Assembly (NCBI GenBank): GCA_052400665.1
Contig: JBQTGK010000008.1
DNA: 64,000 nucleotides
Source of the DNA: JBQTGK01 sp052400665
GTDB taxonomy: Bacteria > Bacteroidota > Bacteroidia > Bacteroidales > Marinifilaceae
Reading direction: 5' to 3' (one strand)
Position numbers and translations under genes: made by a program. Shown here one piece after another: positions 28,001 through 36,966 of the stretch (its first letter is position 1; every line of letters starts with the position of its first letter). The notes under the pieces are model-generated. The model saw nothing but the letters and a program-made list of their open reading frames with translations, made no database searches and was not told the DNA's origin.

Positions 28001-29014
28001 AATGCCATTAACTCTAAGGTTCCGGGTACCGGAATTGGCCTACTTTTGGTAAAAAACTATGTTCTTCTTCACAAAGGAAAAATACAATTCGAAAGTGAAG
28101 AAAATAAAGGATCGGAATTTAAAATAAGCTTTAAGCATGGCAAATCTCATTTTGGAAAAGATGTAAGTTTTATTGAACCCAAAACTCTTACCGAGGTTAA
28201 AGTTGATCATTTAGATATTAATTCAGATCCTACTCAGGAAAATAATAAAAAAGGAAAAACAATATCAAATATTTTACTTGCCGAAGATAATGATGAGCTT
28301 AGAAACTATTTAAAAACCACACTCGAAGATCAGTTCAATGTTTATGTTGCTGAGAATGGAAAAATAGCATTAGAACAAATTGGTAAGGTAAAACCAGATA
28401 TCCTTATTTCTGATGTTAAAATGCCCGAAATGGATGGCATCTCTTTAAGTAGTAATGTGAGAAATAATTTCGAAACGTCGCACATTCCAATTATTCTACT
28501 CTCTGCTTTAAACGAGAAAGAGGACATTATGAAAGGACTACAAACAGGTGTTGACGACTACATTACCAAGCCATTTGATGTTTCCATTTTAAAAGCTAAA
28601 ATTGACAATTTAATAGACAATAGAAATCGTGCTAAAGAGAATTTTCTAACAAGTGCAGAACCAATTCAGCAAGATCGATCCTATGCCAACGAACAAGACG
28701 AGATATTTATTAAAAAAGCAATAGAATTGGTAAATCAGCAAATGGATAATCCAAAATTTGCAGTAAATGATTTTGCTCAGGAAATGGGAGTTAGTAAAAG
28801 TTTACTTTACGAAAAACTAAAAGCTTTAATAGGACAAACACCAAACGATTTTGTGAAAGTAATCCGATTAAAACACGCCATAAAATTATTACAGGAAGGC
28901 AGATATAATATTACAGAAGTAGCTACCTTATCGGGATTCGATGATCCAAAATATTTTAGCACCTGTTTTAAAAAGCAATTTGGAAAAACACCAAGTAAGT
29001 ATTTTGACAACTAA
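25079..29014 (+). CDS. Hybrid two-component system regulator (HTCS)
   Basis: 1311 residues from the ATG at 25079. Signal/anchor helix 7-27, then a periplasmic double beta-propeller (about 30-690) of two-component-regulator repeats (FIWISTKTGIDRF, WFGTNNGVS, LWLSTENGISRF), a Y_Y_Y domain (about 690-770, YSWKLEGLDNRW), a second membrane helix (about 772-792), histidine kinase with phospho-acceptor His808 (NTAHDIRTPLT), ATPase (GIGISKK, GTGIGLLLV), receiver with Asp1112 (LISDVKMPEMDG), and a C-terminal AraC helix-turn-helix. It binds an oligosaccharide outside and activates transcription directly. It lies between the two PULs with its 3' end toward the xylan locus; Prevotella xylan loci use an HTCS (XynR), so control of the xylan operon is a reasonable inference. 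Confidence 0.93.
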   Translation: MNYRFLNILLLLFFLLAGTLTVNAQQFRHLNVEQGLSSRQTVNIKQDKKEFIWISTKTGIDRFDGKTLKNYTLPATPRENAPENFYLQIDNDSLLWAYSDIGQFYKYNYQNDKFEIYFNLHRNEYYSGLWVNSTGFDSSNTLWLGTDNGLYNLTKGKLKQFEKYPLKQDYTTAICKLDKKQMLFATFNKVYLYNIFNKSLQELSINLGENQRVNSLYYNKDTNRVWIGTFSQGVYCYDLNTKKLSDLKKINSNFPTVPIRKFEMFDSGSMLIGSDGMGVWMVDLFSFQVKKIFHENEDEKFSLNGNGVYDIYKDRANRIWIGTYTGGVNILDPAAIKFKIITHQTNNNQSLGNSIVNSVFEDKSGNLWFGTNNGVSVLQKKNNKWRHFFTGKGNETNVFLDLCEDADGNIWAGSYSKGAYLISPDFKIKAHFLNDASDKNSIGTNYIFDIFMDSKKDIWIGGRDGKFCQYKHEDKKFYRYYNLSINSFTEKNKNELYIGGIQGVYLLNKKEGLLDLISKRYYVYCVYQDNQQNLYYGTRGSGLFYYNTKNKETKSYTVQDGLPSNHIYAIIADQEFLWLSTENGISRFNTKDNSFQNFSTEDGISDKTFKQCAALKNKSGDIFFGSYHGVTQFNPKDIKIKEKKAKIYLEEFGLFNKVVYPNEKGSPLKKSINNTKQLILKHYQHSFFIAFTSISFFNSDKIKYSWKLEGLDNRWNTPSFAKSTNYTNLSPGKYRLHLKAIDYSSDKVLDERMIEIEVAPPFYNTIWAKLLYLIFTGIIIRWVIIYLQIKMSKKSSEEKINFFTNTAHDIRTPLTLVSAPLNELKMENGLSEKGKYYLNLSVNNLDKLNALVCQLLDFQKSDLDKSQLVLSKVEIVDLLNRKVLNFQTLANRKKINLSFSSSVEKLEEWIDQAKMDKLIENLLSNAIKYTPSEGEVKVSLELDKKSWTILVKDTGIGISKKAQRNLFKEFYRGENAINSKVPGTGIGLLLVKNYVLLHKGKIQFESEENKGSEFKISFKHGKSHFGKDVSFIEPKTLTEVKVDHLDINSDPTQENNKKGKTISNILLAEDNDELRNYLKTTLEDQFNVYVAENGKIALEQIGKVKPDILISDVKMPEMDGISLSSNVRNNFETSHIPIILLSALNEKEDIMKGLQTGVDDYITKPFDVSILKAKIDNLIDNRNRAKENFLTSAEPIQQDRSYANEQDEIFIKKAIELVNQQMDNPKFAVNDFAQEMGVSKSLLYEKLKALIGQTPNDFVKVIRLKHAIKLLQEGRYNITEVATLSGFDDPKYFSTCFKKQFGKTPSKYFDN

Positions 29015-29097
29015 CAATAATACAGTTATTTATTTGGCATTCAACTCTTACTTTAAGCTAACTATAATTCTAGATTTATTGAGATAGATCAAATTTT

Positions 29098-29140
29098 AAA
29101 AGCCCGTAAGAATTAAAAACCGCTGACGGGCTTAATCTTT
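29098..29140. terminator. Bidirectional terminator between HTCS and a convergent gene
   Basis: Perfect 8-bp stem AAGCCCGT (29100-29107) and ACGGGCTT (29126-29133) with an 18-base loop; T-rich sequence follows on both strands. It lies between the HTCS stop (29014) and the stop of the minus-strand gene at 29139. Confidence 0.75.
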
Positions 29141-30218
29141 ATTTCCACTCACTTAAAATCTTAAAGAATGCTTTTTTACGTTCTGAGTTAATTCCCCAAT
29201 CCACAGGTGGGTTTTGGTATCCACATTCAAAAGCTTCTCCTTTTCGGCGATAATCGAAATAACCCCAGGATACTTTCTGACTTGTTGCAGCCACAAAATT
29301 ATTCATTGGCTGATCAAAATCTTCATGATCATCTTCGTTGTAAACAATTGGTTGCCCTTTATAACCTTTTAAAGCTTTGGTTTTATTTACTTGCTCAACA
29401 ATTCCTTCCCACTTCTCAACTCCATTGCCATGGATTAAGATAAAATCGGAAACTGCAACAACTGTATCCGTAGGAATATGATTGCCGAGAAAACTAGTTC
29501 CTACCAATAATCGTCTATCGTTTACCTGACACGATTTTGCCAAATGAATTAATTCATGAACCCGCTCTTCTTTAAGAATGGAATGGAAATAAAGAAATGA
29601 ACTCTCATTACAAACTTCGAGCAGGACATTTCGAAAATCATTTTCTAAAATCCAATCAACCGCATTAAGTAAACCCGTTTTAATGGCTTCTTCACTTTCC
29701 ATTCTTCGCTCTTGTCCAAAATAGTACACACCAATAATGGCTACCATTCCTAAGCGATCTGCTTCATTTAAAATCAACTTCAAACGATTCATATATTCTG
29801 GACGCAATTCTCCTTTTTCGGTAATTGCAGAGTTATGCCAAGGCTGTGTTTTCGAATATCCTTCGGGACTACCACCCTGCAAATTTATTGTAAAAGCGAG
29901 TAAGCCATTTTCTTTCCATAAAGGCATTGCTTCAATAAACTCTTTTGTATTTCTATTGGCATCCCAAACTTTGGTATCCGGATAAGCCCAACGATTTACT
30001 GTTTCGAGATTTAAATCATCATAAATTCCTTGTACCATTCTCACGTTAGGCAATAATCCTTGAATGGAATAATCTCGCCAGGTTTTACCTTCAAAAGTTG
30101 GTTTTCCATTAATGTAAAACTCACTTTCTACAATGCTAATTGTCGTTTTATATTCCTGTTTTTTACACGAAACAAGAAGAAAAAGAACTAAAGTAATTAG
30201 TAAAAATTTATTTTTCAT
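29139..30218 (-). CDS. Clan GH-A-like lipoprotein, probable glycoside hydrolase of unassigned family
   Basis: 359 residues, lipoprotein with Cys18 (LLVSC). TIM-barrel pattern: an N-terminal EFYINGKPTFEGKTW strand pair as in GH5/GH42-type enzymes, PLWKENGLLAFTINLQGGSP, then VLLEVCNESS with Glu205 after Asn at the expected strand-4 position, and PIVYNEDDHEDF with Glu295 at the expected strand-7 position. These are candidate acid/base and nucleophile, but both motifs are atypical, so catalysis is inference. It has its own promoter region (about 20 bases to the neighbouring terminator region) and lies outside the xylan operon, whose terminator is at 30373-30412. It may extend either PUL. No family could be named. 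Confidence 0.65.
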   Translation of the reverse strand: MKNKFLLITLVLFLLVSCKKQEYKTTISIVESEFYINGKPTFEGKTWRDYSIQGLLPNVRMVQGIYDDLNLETVNRWAYPDTKVWDANRNTKEFIEAMPLWKENGLLAFTINLQGGSPEGYSKTQPWHNSAITEKGELRPEYMNRLKLILNEADRLGMVAIIGVYYFGQERRMESEEAIKTGLLNAVDWILENDFRNVLLEVCNESSFLYFHSILKEERVHELIHLAKSCQVNDRRLLVGTSFLGNHIPTDTVVAVSDFILIHGNGVEKWEGIVEQVNKTKALKGYKGQPIVYNEDDHEDFDQPMNNFVAATSQKVSWGYFDYRRKGEAFECGYQNPPVDWGINSERKKAFFKILSEWK

Positions 30219-30372
30219 TTTTTATAATTAATTATTATTTATTCGAATTGTACTACTCTAAATATCTTCTCACTAAAGTCTGCAGTATATATTATTCGCA
30301 TAAAACTTATAAACATAACTTCTTTATATTTCTCCCAAATCGAAACGTTTTCATTTTTTTTTGCATAAAAAG

Positions 30373-30412
30373 TAAAAAAAAGGTGCATTGAAAAAATTCC
30401 CCAACACACCTT
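30373..30412 (-). terminator. Terminator of the xylan PUL operon
   Basis: On the minus strand an 11-bp stem (AAGGTG plus five inner pairs including two G-U, arms 30402-30412 and 30380-30390) is followed by a run of T. It lies 32 bases after the GH43 stop and separates the operon from the gene at 29139. Confidence 0.75.
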
Positions 30413-30443
30413 CACTAACTTTTTTATGAAAAAATAAAACTCA

Positions 30444-31412
30444 TTACGCCATTCCATCTAATGGTTTAATGGTACCATCTTCGTTGTATTCTAACTCTAC
30501 AACTTTCACGCTGCGCAACCAGGTTTTACCTCCTGAGGGTTTACAGTCATGATAAAAAAGATACCACTTGCCCTTAAACTCACAAATGGAATGATGAGTT
30601 GTCCAGCCTACCACTGGTGATAAAATCTCCCCTTGATAGGTAAATGGTCCGTAAGGATTGTCTCCTATGGCATAGCACAACAAGTGTGTATTACCAGTGG
30701 AATATGAGAAATAATACTTGCCCTTGTATTTATGCATTTTTGCGGCTTCAAAAAATCGACGATCATGATCTCCTGCTTTCAGAGGATTTCCATCCTCATC
30801 TACAATTACAACGTCTTTTGGCTCTTCGGCAAACTCCAACATATCATCAGACATAAGAGCTACTTTTGCACACAAAGCAGGTTCTTCATCAGTAGGCTCT
30901 GCACCAACTTCAATGGCTTTATTATCGCGATAACGCTGTAGCTGTCCGCCCCAAATACCACCAAAATACATGTAATGCTCGCCATCTTCGTCCTCAAACA
31001 TGGCAGGATCGATACTGTAACTTCCCATTATTGGGTGCTTTTCAGCAATGAATGGACCTTCCGGAGTATCGCTTACGGCAGCACCTATTCTAAAAATGTC
31101 GTTTTTATCTTTTAAGGGAAAATAGAAATAATATTTTCCATTTTTACAGGCTGCAGCAGGAGCCCACATCTGTCTTCCCGACCAAGGCACATCGTCTACA
31201 TCTAAAATTACACCATGGTCTGTTACTTTTCCATCGATCTCCTCCATAGAGTAAACATGATAATCGCGCATGGCAAAATGATCGCCATTGTCGTTTTCTG
31301 GCATTCCGGTTTCGATATCGTGCGATGGATAGATGTACAACTTTCCATTAAAAACATGTGCCGCTGGATCGGCAGTATACAAATCTTCTACTAAGTACTT
31401 TGGTGTTTTCAT
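30444..31412 (-). CDS. Intracellular GH43 beta-xylosidase/arabinofuranosidase
   Basis: 322 residues from the ATG at 31412. A frame open to 31493 would add a hydrophobic segment, but family members without signal peptide start as here (MKTPKYLVEDLYTADPAAHVF-like; cited in part). Five-bladed propeller with the GH43 triad: base Asp15 in TADPAAH, pKa-modulating Asp in YSIDPAMF and acid Glu in FFEAAKMHKYKG. GH43 enzymes of this type remove xylose or arabinose from short xylo-oligosaccharides. The cytoplasmic location pairs with the GPH symporter two genes upstream. It is the last gene of the xylan operon, directly before its terminator. Confidence 0.85.
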   Translation of the reverse strand: MKTPKYLVEDLYTADPAAHVFNGKLYIYPSHDIETGMPENDNGDHFAMRDYHVYSMEEIDGKVTDHGVILDVDDVPWSGRQMWAPAAACKNGKYYFYFPLKDKNDIFRIGAAVSDTPEGPFIAEKHPIMGSYSIDPAMFEDEDGEHYMYFGGIWGGQLQRYRDNKAIEVGAEPTDEEPALCAKVALMSDDMLEFAEEPKDVVIVDEDGNPLKAGDHDRRFFEAAKMHKYKGKYYFSYSTGNTHLLCYAIGDNPYGPFTYQGEILSPVVGWTTHHSICEFKGKWYLFYHDCKPSGGKTWLRSVKVVELEYNEDGTIKPLDGMA

Positions 31413-31540
31413 ATTGATATAATTACATTCACTTAAGAGGATGATCAGAAAAACCAATCGCGGCGTAAGCCAGCCAAACCTTATTAAGCACACGATCGGT
31501 ATCCAAACTCTGACTTATAATCCCAATTAAGTGAATTATG

Positions 31541-32677
31541 CTATAATTCTTTTCTTAAATTAATAATTGCCTGAACAGCACCTTTTGCCTTGTTATTTCT
31601 ATCGAAAAGCAATGGGTAATCAGTTCTCCCAGCTACAGGCCAATAGTTACGCCATGTTTGTCCATCGTGAACTCCCCATAAGGTAACACGACTTATTTTA
31701 TCTTGATGTTTGTTGAATAAACTAAAAAACTCAACATACCTGTCAATCAACTTATTATTAATTGAATCGGGTAAAGACGTTGGATATGGATTCAATTCTG
31801 ATTTAAACTCATAACTCTTTGCAACGTCGGCTCCAACGTTTAAATCTGGAAAAGGCAAAACCGAAATATCCAATTCTGTAATCATTACCTTCACACCTAA
31901 ACTGGCAAATTCTTCGATGCTTTTTTCAAATTCACTCATCTCAGGCTTAGTAATTGAACTGTGAGCCTGCATTCCGATGCCATCAATTCTAACACCGGCC
32001 TCTATTAGTTCTTTTACCATTTTAATAACGCCATTTCGCTTTGCAGGAATAGCCATTGAATAATCGTTGTAATACAATTCGGCTTCAGGATCGGCTTCGT
32101 GTGCAAATTGAAAAGCCAGTTTCACAAAATCTTTTCCTATAATCTGAACCAACTTGCTATCGCGAAAAGTTCCATCTTCCATAATGGTTTCGTTTACCAC
32201 ATCCCAACCTTTTACACGTCCTTTGTAACGGCCAACTACTGTTGATATATGTGTTCTCATGCGCTCGATCATCACATCACGACTAACATCTTTTCCATCT
32301 TTATCAACAAAAAACCATGTAGGAGCTTGCGAATGCCAAATTAATGTGTGACCAATGATGAACATGTTGTTCTTCTCCCCTAACTCAACAAACTTATCCG
32401 ATAAAGTAAAATCAAACTTTCCTTCTTTAGGTTGTATTACTTCGCTCTTCATACAATTTTCGGCAACTATAGAATTAAAATGTTTCTGAACAATTTTAAT
32501 GGCCAAACTATCTTCCTGAAGAATTTGCGGTGTATTTAATGCTGTACCAATTAAATAGGAATCTTTTAAGGCATCTTTAAGTCCAATTGTTTCACTAGCT
32601 TTTTCTGCACAAGAACTTATTAAAACACTTATAATTCCAGCTAATAATATTCCTTTCGTATATTTTAAAAAATTCAT
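31541..32677 (-). CDS. GH10 endo-beta-1,4-xylanase lipoprotein
   Basis: 378 residues, lipoprotein signal with Cys23 (LISSC). A single GH10 TIM barrel: GHTLIWHSQAPTW, the acid/base Glu163 in GWDVVNET, IDGIGMQAH and the nucleophile Glu268 in MITELDISV, ending with TLWGVHDGQTWRN. It lacks any binding module or insertion, so it probably acts on soluble xylo-oligosaccharides in the periplasm or at a membrane. It is 20 bases behind the GPH symporter gene. It differs from the FN3-bearing GH10 of the same PUL (36967), which gives the locus two xylanases at different sites. Confidence 0.92.
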   Translation of the reverse strand: MNFLKYTKGILLAGIISVLISSCAEKASETIGLKDALKDSYLIGTALNTPQILQEDSLAIKIVQKHFNSIVAENCMKSEVIQPKEGKFDFTLSDKFVELGEKNNMFIIGHTLIWHSQAPTWFFVDKDGKDVSRDVMIERMRTHISTVVGRYKGRVKGWDVVNETIMEDGTFRDSKLVQIIGKDFVKLAFQFAHEADPEAELYYNDYSMAIPAKRNGVIKMVKELIEAGVRIDGIGMQAHSSITKPEMSEFEKSIEEFASLGVKVMITELDISVLPFPDLNVGADVAKSYEFKSELNPYPTSLPDSINNKLIDRYVEFFSLFNKHQDKISRVTLWGVHDGQTWRNYWPVAGRTDYPLLFDRNNKAKGAVQAIINLRKEL

Positions 32678-32697
32678 TTTTATTGATTTTTTTAGGT

Positions 32698-34164
32698 TTA
32701 GGCAATTTTTCTTCTCTCGCTTAATTCTCTTTCAATTTCAACTTCTTTTTTCTTATCGATACCATAGAAAAACAAACATGTAACACTCACACAAAAAGTA
32801 AGGGTTGGCAATACACTCATTGCTAATTTTATTCCCCCAATTGTTTCTGGTGTTTGAGTCAATAATTGTTCATTATATCCGTACATAGCCAAAATACCAG
32901 CTACCAAAGCGCCACCAATACTCAATCCAGCTTTCAGTCCGAAAATCATTGCTGAGAAAATAATTGCGGTTGCTCTTCTGTTATTTTTCCATTCCGAATA
33001 GTCTGCTACATCGGCTATCATCGCCCAAAGAAGTGGCGTTGATATTCCATAAAAAAAACCATGGATCATCTGACTAATAAAAACAAGAGCAATAGATTTT
33101 GGCGAATAAAAATAAAATGCCAACAAGCACAAAGCAGATAAAAACAGACTTATTCCAAATACATCACGTTTCCCAAATTTATCCGCAAAGTGTTTCGAGA
33201 ATCCAATACCAATAATCATAAATATAATTCCACCAGCATTAAACAAGCTAAAACCAGAAGTAGAAACATCTTCGGGCCAGTGAAAACCTACTAAACCCAT
33301 ATTGGTTAGCAAATTATTTAAACCTTGAATAAAATTGTTAAAGCCAATGTCATTAAGAAAGCCGGATAAAGCTTTCGCATCGAGGTAATTTTCGAAATAG
33401 TAAACATACATTCCACCTTTTAGGGATAGAGTAATAAAAATAAAGATGGTGATAAGCAACATGGCAATCCACGGTCTGTTTTTAAACAAATCTGAAAAGT
33501 CTTGTTTCACACTTGTATTTTGCTCCGAACTAGGTGTTATTCTTTCTTTGGTAGTTAAAAAAGTGATAAGAAGAAATACAACGCCTACCACAGCAAAAAC
33601 ACCAATTGTATTTTCAAAACCAAGCGTTTTATCGCCATCGCCAAGAATCAATACCAATGGTAAAAGCAATGCCTGTACAATAAACTGAGCAAGCATTACC
33701 GCAACAAAACGATAAGATGAAAGACTGTTTCTTTCGGCCATATCGCCGGTAATTACACCACTTAATGCCGAATAGGGCAAATTGCTTGCCGAGTAAACCA
33801 AAACCAGCAAAATATAAGTTGTAAAAGCATATATTATCTTACCATTCGGACCAAAATCAGGCGTACTAAAAGCCAGTAAAGCCATGGCACCAAAAGGAAC
33901 CGCTGTCCATAAAATCCAGGGGCGAAACTTTCCCCATTTGGTATTAGTACGATCGGCTATTACACCCATTACTGGATTAAAGAAGGCACCTATCATTCCA
34001 CCTGCAAATATAATTGCAGAGGCGGTAGCTGGAGGAATTTTATATACATCGGTATAAAAAAATGCCAAGAAAGTCATTAAAGTCTGAAAAATCAGGTTTG
34101 CAGCCAGATCTCCTAAACTATAACCAATCTTTTCACTTATTGATATTTTATTTTGGTTGCTCAT
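32698..34164 (-). CDS. GPH-family sugar:cation symporter (xyloside transporter-like)
   Basis: 488 residues from the ATG at 34164 (MSNQNKISISEKIGYSLGD); an open frame runs 13 codons further, but those residues are not family-like. About 12 membrane spans. The start EKIGYSLGDLAANL and the FNPVMGVIADRTNTKWGKFRPW loop (quoted in part) are hallmarks of the glycoside-pentoside-hexuronide:cation symporters such as XynP/XylP. It should bring xylose oligomers into the cytoplasm, where GH43 acts. It lies between GH3 and GH10 in the xylan operon, with a stem-loop in the gap ahead of it. Confidence 0.9.
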   Translation of the reverse strand: MSNQNKISISEKIGYSLGDLAANLIFQTLMTFLAFFYTDVYKIPPATASAIIFAGGMIGAFFNPVMGVIADRTNTKWGKFRPWILWTAVPFGAMALLAFSTPDFGPNGKIIYAFTTYILLVLVYSASNLPYSALSGVITGDMAERNSLSSYRFVAVMLAQFIVQALLLPLVLILGDGDKTLGFENTIGVFAVVGVVFLLITFLTTKERITPSSEQNTSVKQDFSDLFKNRPWIAMLLITIFIFITLSLKGGMYVYYFENYLDAKALSGFLNDIGFNNFIQGLNNLLTNMGLVGFHWPEDVSTSGFSLFNAGGIIFMIIGIGFSKHFADKFGKRDVFGISLFLSALCLLAFYFYSPKSIALVFISQMIHGFFYGISTPLLWAMIADVADYSEWKNNRRATAIIFSAMIFGLKAGLSIGGALVAGILAMYGYNEQLLTQTPETIGGIKLAMSVLPTLTFCVSVTCLFFYGIDKKKEVEIERELSERRKIA

Positions 34165-34239
34165 TTTTACTTTTTTTGATAGGCTTATAGCCTGTATAAA
34201 CACAAAAAATCAGGCTGTACAATCCTCATTTAAAGCAAC

Positions 34240-34268
34240 AAGTGAGTTTAATTATAGGCAACTCACTT
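34240..34268 (-). other. Intercistronic stem-loop between GH3 and the symporter
   Basis: Perfect 9-bp stem (AAGTGAGTT at 34240-34248, AACTCACTT at 34260-34268, 11-base loop). On the minus strand only a weak T-rich tract follows, so it may protect the mRNA or attenuate rather than terminate. Confidence 0.45.
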
Positions 34269-34308
34269 ATTGATTTATTAAATTTTACAAGCAATCTATT
34301 TGTGATTT

Positions 34309-36945
34309 TTATTGTTCTGCTACATAAGAAGTTCCTGCTACTTCAATAACTTTAGTTATAACTTTCGCTTCTTTCTCTCTTTGCTCTGATGCTTGAAAAC
34401 CTCCTACCGAAATAACCAATTGTCCCGATAAAACAACTTCTCTAAATTGCTCATCAACGATGGTTAATTGTTCGGGTTCAATTGACATTTCAATGGTTTT
34501 ACTTTCTCCGGCTTTTAACATGATTCTTTCGAATCCAACCAAAGATCGTATTGGGTTAACACCTCCCGATTGTGGATTTGAAGCATAACACTGCACCACT
34601 TCTTCACCATCTAAGGAACCCGTATTGGTAACTTTAACCGATATTTTTACAGGATCACCCGGAATAATTTTATCAGGGGCCTTCAATTCTGAATATTTGA
34701 AATCAGTATAACTTAAGCCATACCCAAAATCGTACAATGCCTCACCTTTAAAGTAACGATAAGTTTTGCCGCGCATATCATAATCGCTGTATGCTGGAAT
34801 GTCGTTTACACTTTTGTAAAAAGTTAACGGCAAACGACCTGCTGGGTTATAATCTCCAAATAAGATATCAGCAATTGCAGTTCCTCCTGCTTGTCCAGGA
34901 TACCAGGCCTCTAGAATAGCTGGTATATTTTCGTTTTCCCAGTTAATTGCAAGGGCACTTCCATTTAGCAATACCAAGACCATTGGCTTGTTCAATTTTT
35001 TGATTTGCTTCATGAGAGCAGTTTGTGGAGCCGGTAACTTTATATTTAATCGGTCGCCATGTGCAAAACCATCCACTTTCACCTTCATTTCTTCTCCTTC
35101 GAGCAATGGACTAATTCCCATACAGAAAATCACCACATCCGATTCTTTTGCAATGGCAATGGCTTCTTCTTCCAAATGATTATTAGGTTTTTCCCAAAGC
35201 AGACGCATCATTGCATGCTCGGTATTATCCTGAACATACTCCAATTTTATACTATATGATTTTCCTGCCTGTAAATTAACATACTCATACTCCTTACGAG
35301 GATGATGCACTTCACTGCGACTTAGCAAAAGTGAATCTTCAAAGAAAAGTTTCATACCTAAAAAGCCTTCACCTCCTAAAGCATATCTACCACTTTCTTT
35401 TACTTTTAAAACTCCAGTCCAGCAAACAGAAAATTTATTGTAATTCATATCATCAAAAGGAGCTTGTGTTCCCCAGATATAATCAACATTAGAATCTATT
35501 CTGGTATGAACTGGTGTTCCTTCGCATTCTGTATTGTTAAAATATTCAGCTTTTAAACCCGAATGAGAAAATGAGTTATCTGTAAATAAAACAGAATTTG
35601 GAACAGCCTCAAATATTGGTAATCCTTCGGCCAATTTACATCCTGGTGCATATTTAACTTCGGCATTGGGTAATTTCTGTTTAATTCCTTCCAAGGGACT
35701 TATAGGCTTTGAAGGATATCCATTGTAATTTCCCAATAGCACCTCTAAATCATCGGCATTAGAACCAATAACGGCAAGCTTCTTAATCGACTTATCAAGA
35801 GGTAAAAGTTTGTTTTCGTTCTTTAACAGCACCATCGATTTACGTGCCGTACTTAAGGCTAACAATCTGTGTGATTCTGAATCAACTACATCATAAGGGA
35901 TTTTTTCGTACTTAACAGCCCCTTTGGGTGCAAACAAACCCAATTTCATGCGTGCAATCATTAACCTTTCAACAGAAACATCTAACTCGGCTTCGGTAAT
36001 TAAGCCGTTTTTAACCGCCTCGACTAAAGCCGGATAAGAATCGCCACAATTTAAATCGGTTCCTGCTTTTACTGCCATAGCCGCCGCTTCCTGTTTCGAT
36101 GAAGTTACAGCATGTGCATCAGGCATATAAAAATCGTTAATTGCCCAACAATCGGAAACAATATAACCTTTAAAGCCCCACTTTTTGCGCAACAAATTAC
36201 TTAACGATTTATTTCCACAACAAGGCAAACCATTAAAACTATTGTAGGCACACATTACTGAATAAACACCGGCATCCTGCACTACTTTTTTAAAATGCGG
36301 ACTGTAAGTATTCAGCATATCATATTGCGAAGGTTCGGCATTAAAACTATGTCTTTCAGCCTCGGGACCACTATGAACAATAAAATGCTTAGCTGTAGCA
36401 ATAAGTTTATAATAATCTTTATCATCGCCCTGCAAACCTCTAATAAACTGAACCCCAAGTTCACCTGTTAAATAAGGATCCTCACCATAGGTTTCCATTC
36501 CTCTTCCCCAGCGCGGATCTCTAAAAATATTGATATTAGGAGTCCAAAAAGACAAGCCCTGATAAATTCCACGTTTGTTTCTGGATGCAAACTCGTGATG
36601 CTTGGCGCGCGCCTCATCCGAAATGGCATTGGCTACTTCAAACATTTGGTCACGATCCCACATGGCTGCCATTCCTATTGCCTGGGGAAATACCGTTGCC
36701 AAACCTGCCCTGGCTACTCCATGCAAACATTCGTTCCACCAATTGTGTTCGGGAATTTCCAATCGTTCAATGGCAGGAGAAGTGTAACTCATCTGAGAAA
36801 TTTTCTCTTCCAGAGTCATTTTGGCAACCAGATATTCGGCTCTCTCTTCAAATGTGTATTTTGTATCCTTATGCATTTCAATATTTTTTTGGCAAGACAT
36901 TAAAGATATAAAAATACAAAGGGTTAAAATTTTTCTTATGTTCAT
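34309..36945 (-). CDS. GH3 beta-xylosidase/glucosidase lipoprotein with PA14 insertion
   Basis: 878 residues from the ATG at 36945 (an in-frame TTG two codons earlier is less likely). Lipoprotein signal with Cys18 (SLMSC). GH3 N-domain (about 40-290) with NIFRDPRWGRGMETYGEDP, KHFIVHSGPE and the nucleophile Asp265 in YIVSDCWA; GH3 C-domain split by a PA14 module (about 455-605, beginning LKAEYFNNTECEG and containing YVNLQAGKSY), then GMSPLLEGEE-like sequence (here GISPLLEGEE) and a fibronectin III-like C-terminal domain. This layout is common in xylosidases of Bacteroidota. It would release xylose from xylo-oligosaccharides in the periplasm. It sits between the FN3-GH10 gene and the symporter. 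Confidence 0.92.
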   Translation of the reverse strand: MNIRKILTLCIFISLMSCQKNIEMHKDTKYTFEERAEYLVAKMTLEEKISQMSYTSPAIERLEIPEHNWWNECLHGVARAGLATVFPQAIGMAAMWDRDQMFEVANAISDEARAKHHEFASRNKRGIYQGLSFWTPNINIFRDPRWGRGMETYGEDPYLTGELGVQFIRGLQGDDKDYYKLIATAKHFIVHSGPEAERHSFNAEPSQYDMLNTYSPHFKKVVQDAGVYSVMCAYNSFNGLPCCGNKSLSNLLRKKWGFKGYIVSDCWAINDFYMPDAHAVTSSKQEAAAMAVKAGTDLNCGDSYPALVEAVKNGLITEAELDVSVERLMIARMKLGLFAPKGAVKYEKIPYDVVDSESHRLLALSTARKSMVLLKNENKLLPLDKSIKKLAVIGSNADDLEVLLGNYNGYPSKPISPLEGIKQKLPNAEVKYAPGCKLAEGLPIFEAVPNSVLFTDNSFSHSGLKAEYFNNTECEGTPVHTRIDSNVDYIWGTQAPFDDMNYNKFSVCWTGVLKVKESGRYALGGEGFLGMKLFFEDSLLLSRSEVHHPRKEYEYVNLQAGKSYSIKLEYVQDNTEHAMMRLLWEKPNNHLEEEAIAIAKESDVVIFCMGISPLLEGEEMKVKVDGFAHGDRLNIKLPAPQTALMKQIKKLNKPMVLVLLNGSALAINWENENIPAILEAWYPGQAGGTAIADILFGDYNPAGRLPLTFYKSVNDIPAYSDYDMRGKTYRYFKGEALYDFGYGLSYTDFKYSELKAPDKIIPGDPVKISVKVTNTGSLDGEEVVQCYASNPQSGGVNPIRSLVGFERIMLKAGESKTIEMSIEPEQLTIVDEQFREVVLSGQLVISVGGFQASEQREKEAKVITKVIEVAGTSYVAEQ

Positions 36946-36966
36946 AGTCAAAAATCTAAGTTCAGT

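Noticed and set aside
30239..30457. Minus-strand frame of 72 codons between the GH43 gene and the gene at 29139
   Set aside because: It contains the strong terminator hairpin at 30380-30412 and overlaps the GH43 stop; composition is Phe/Lys-rich without domain features.
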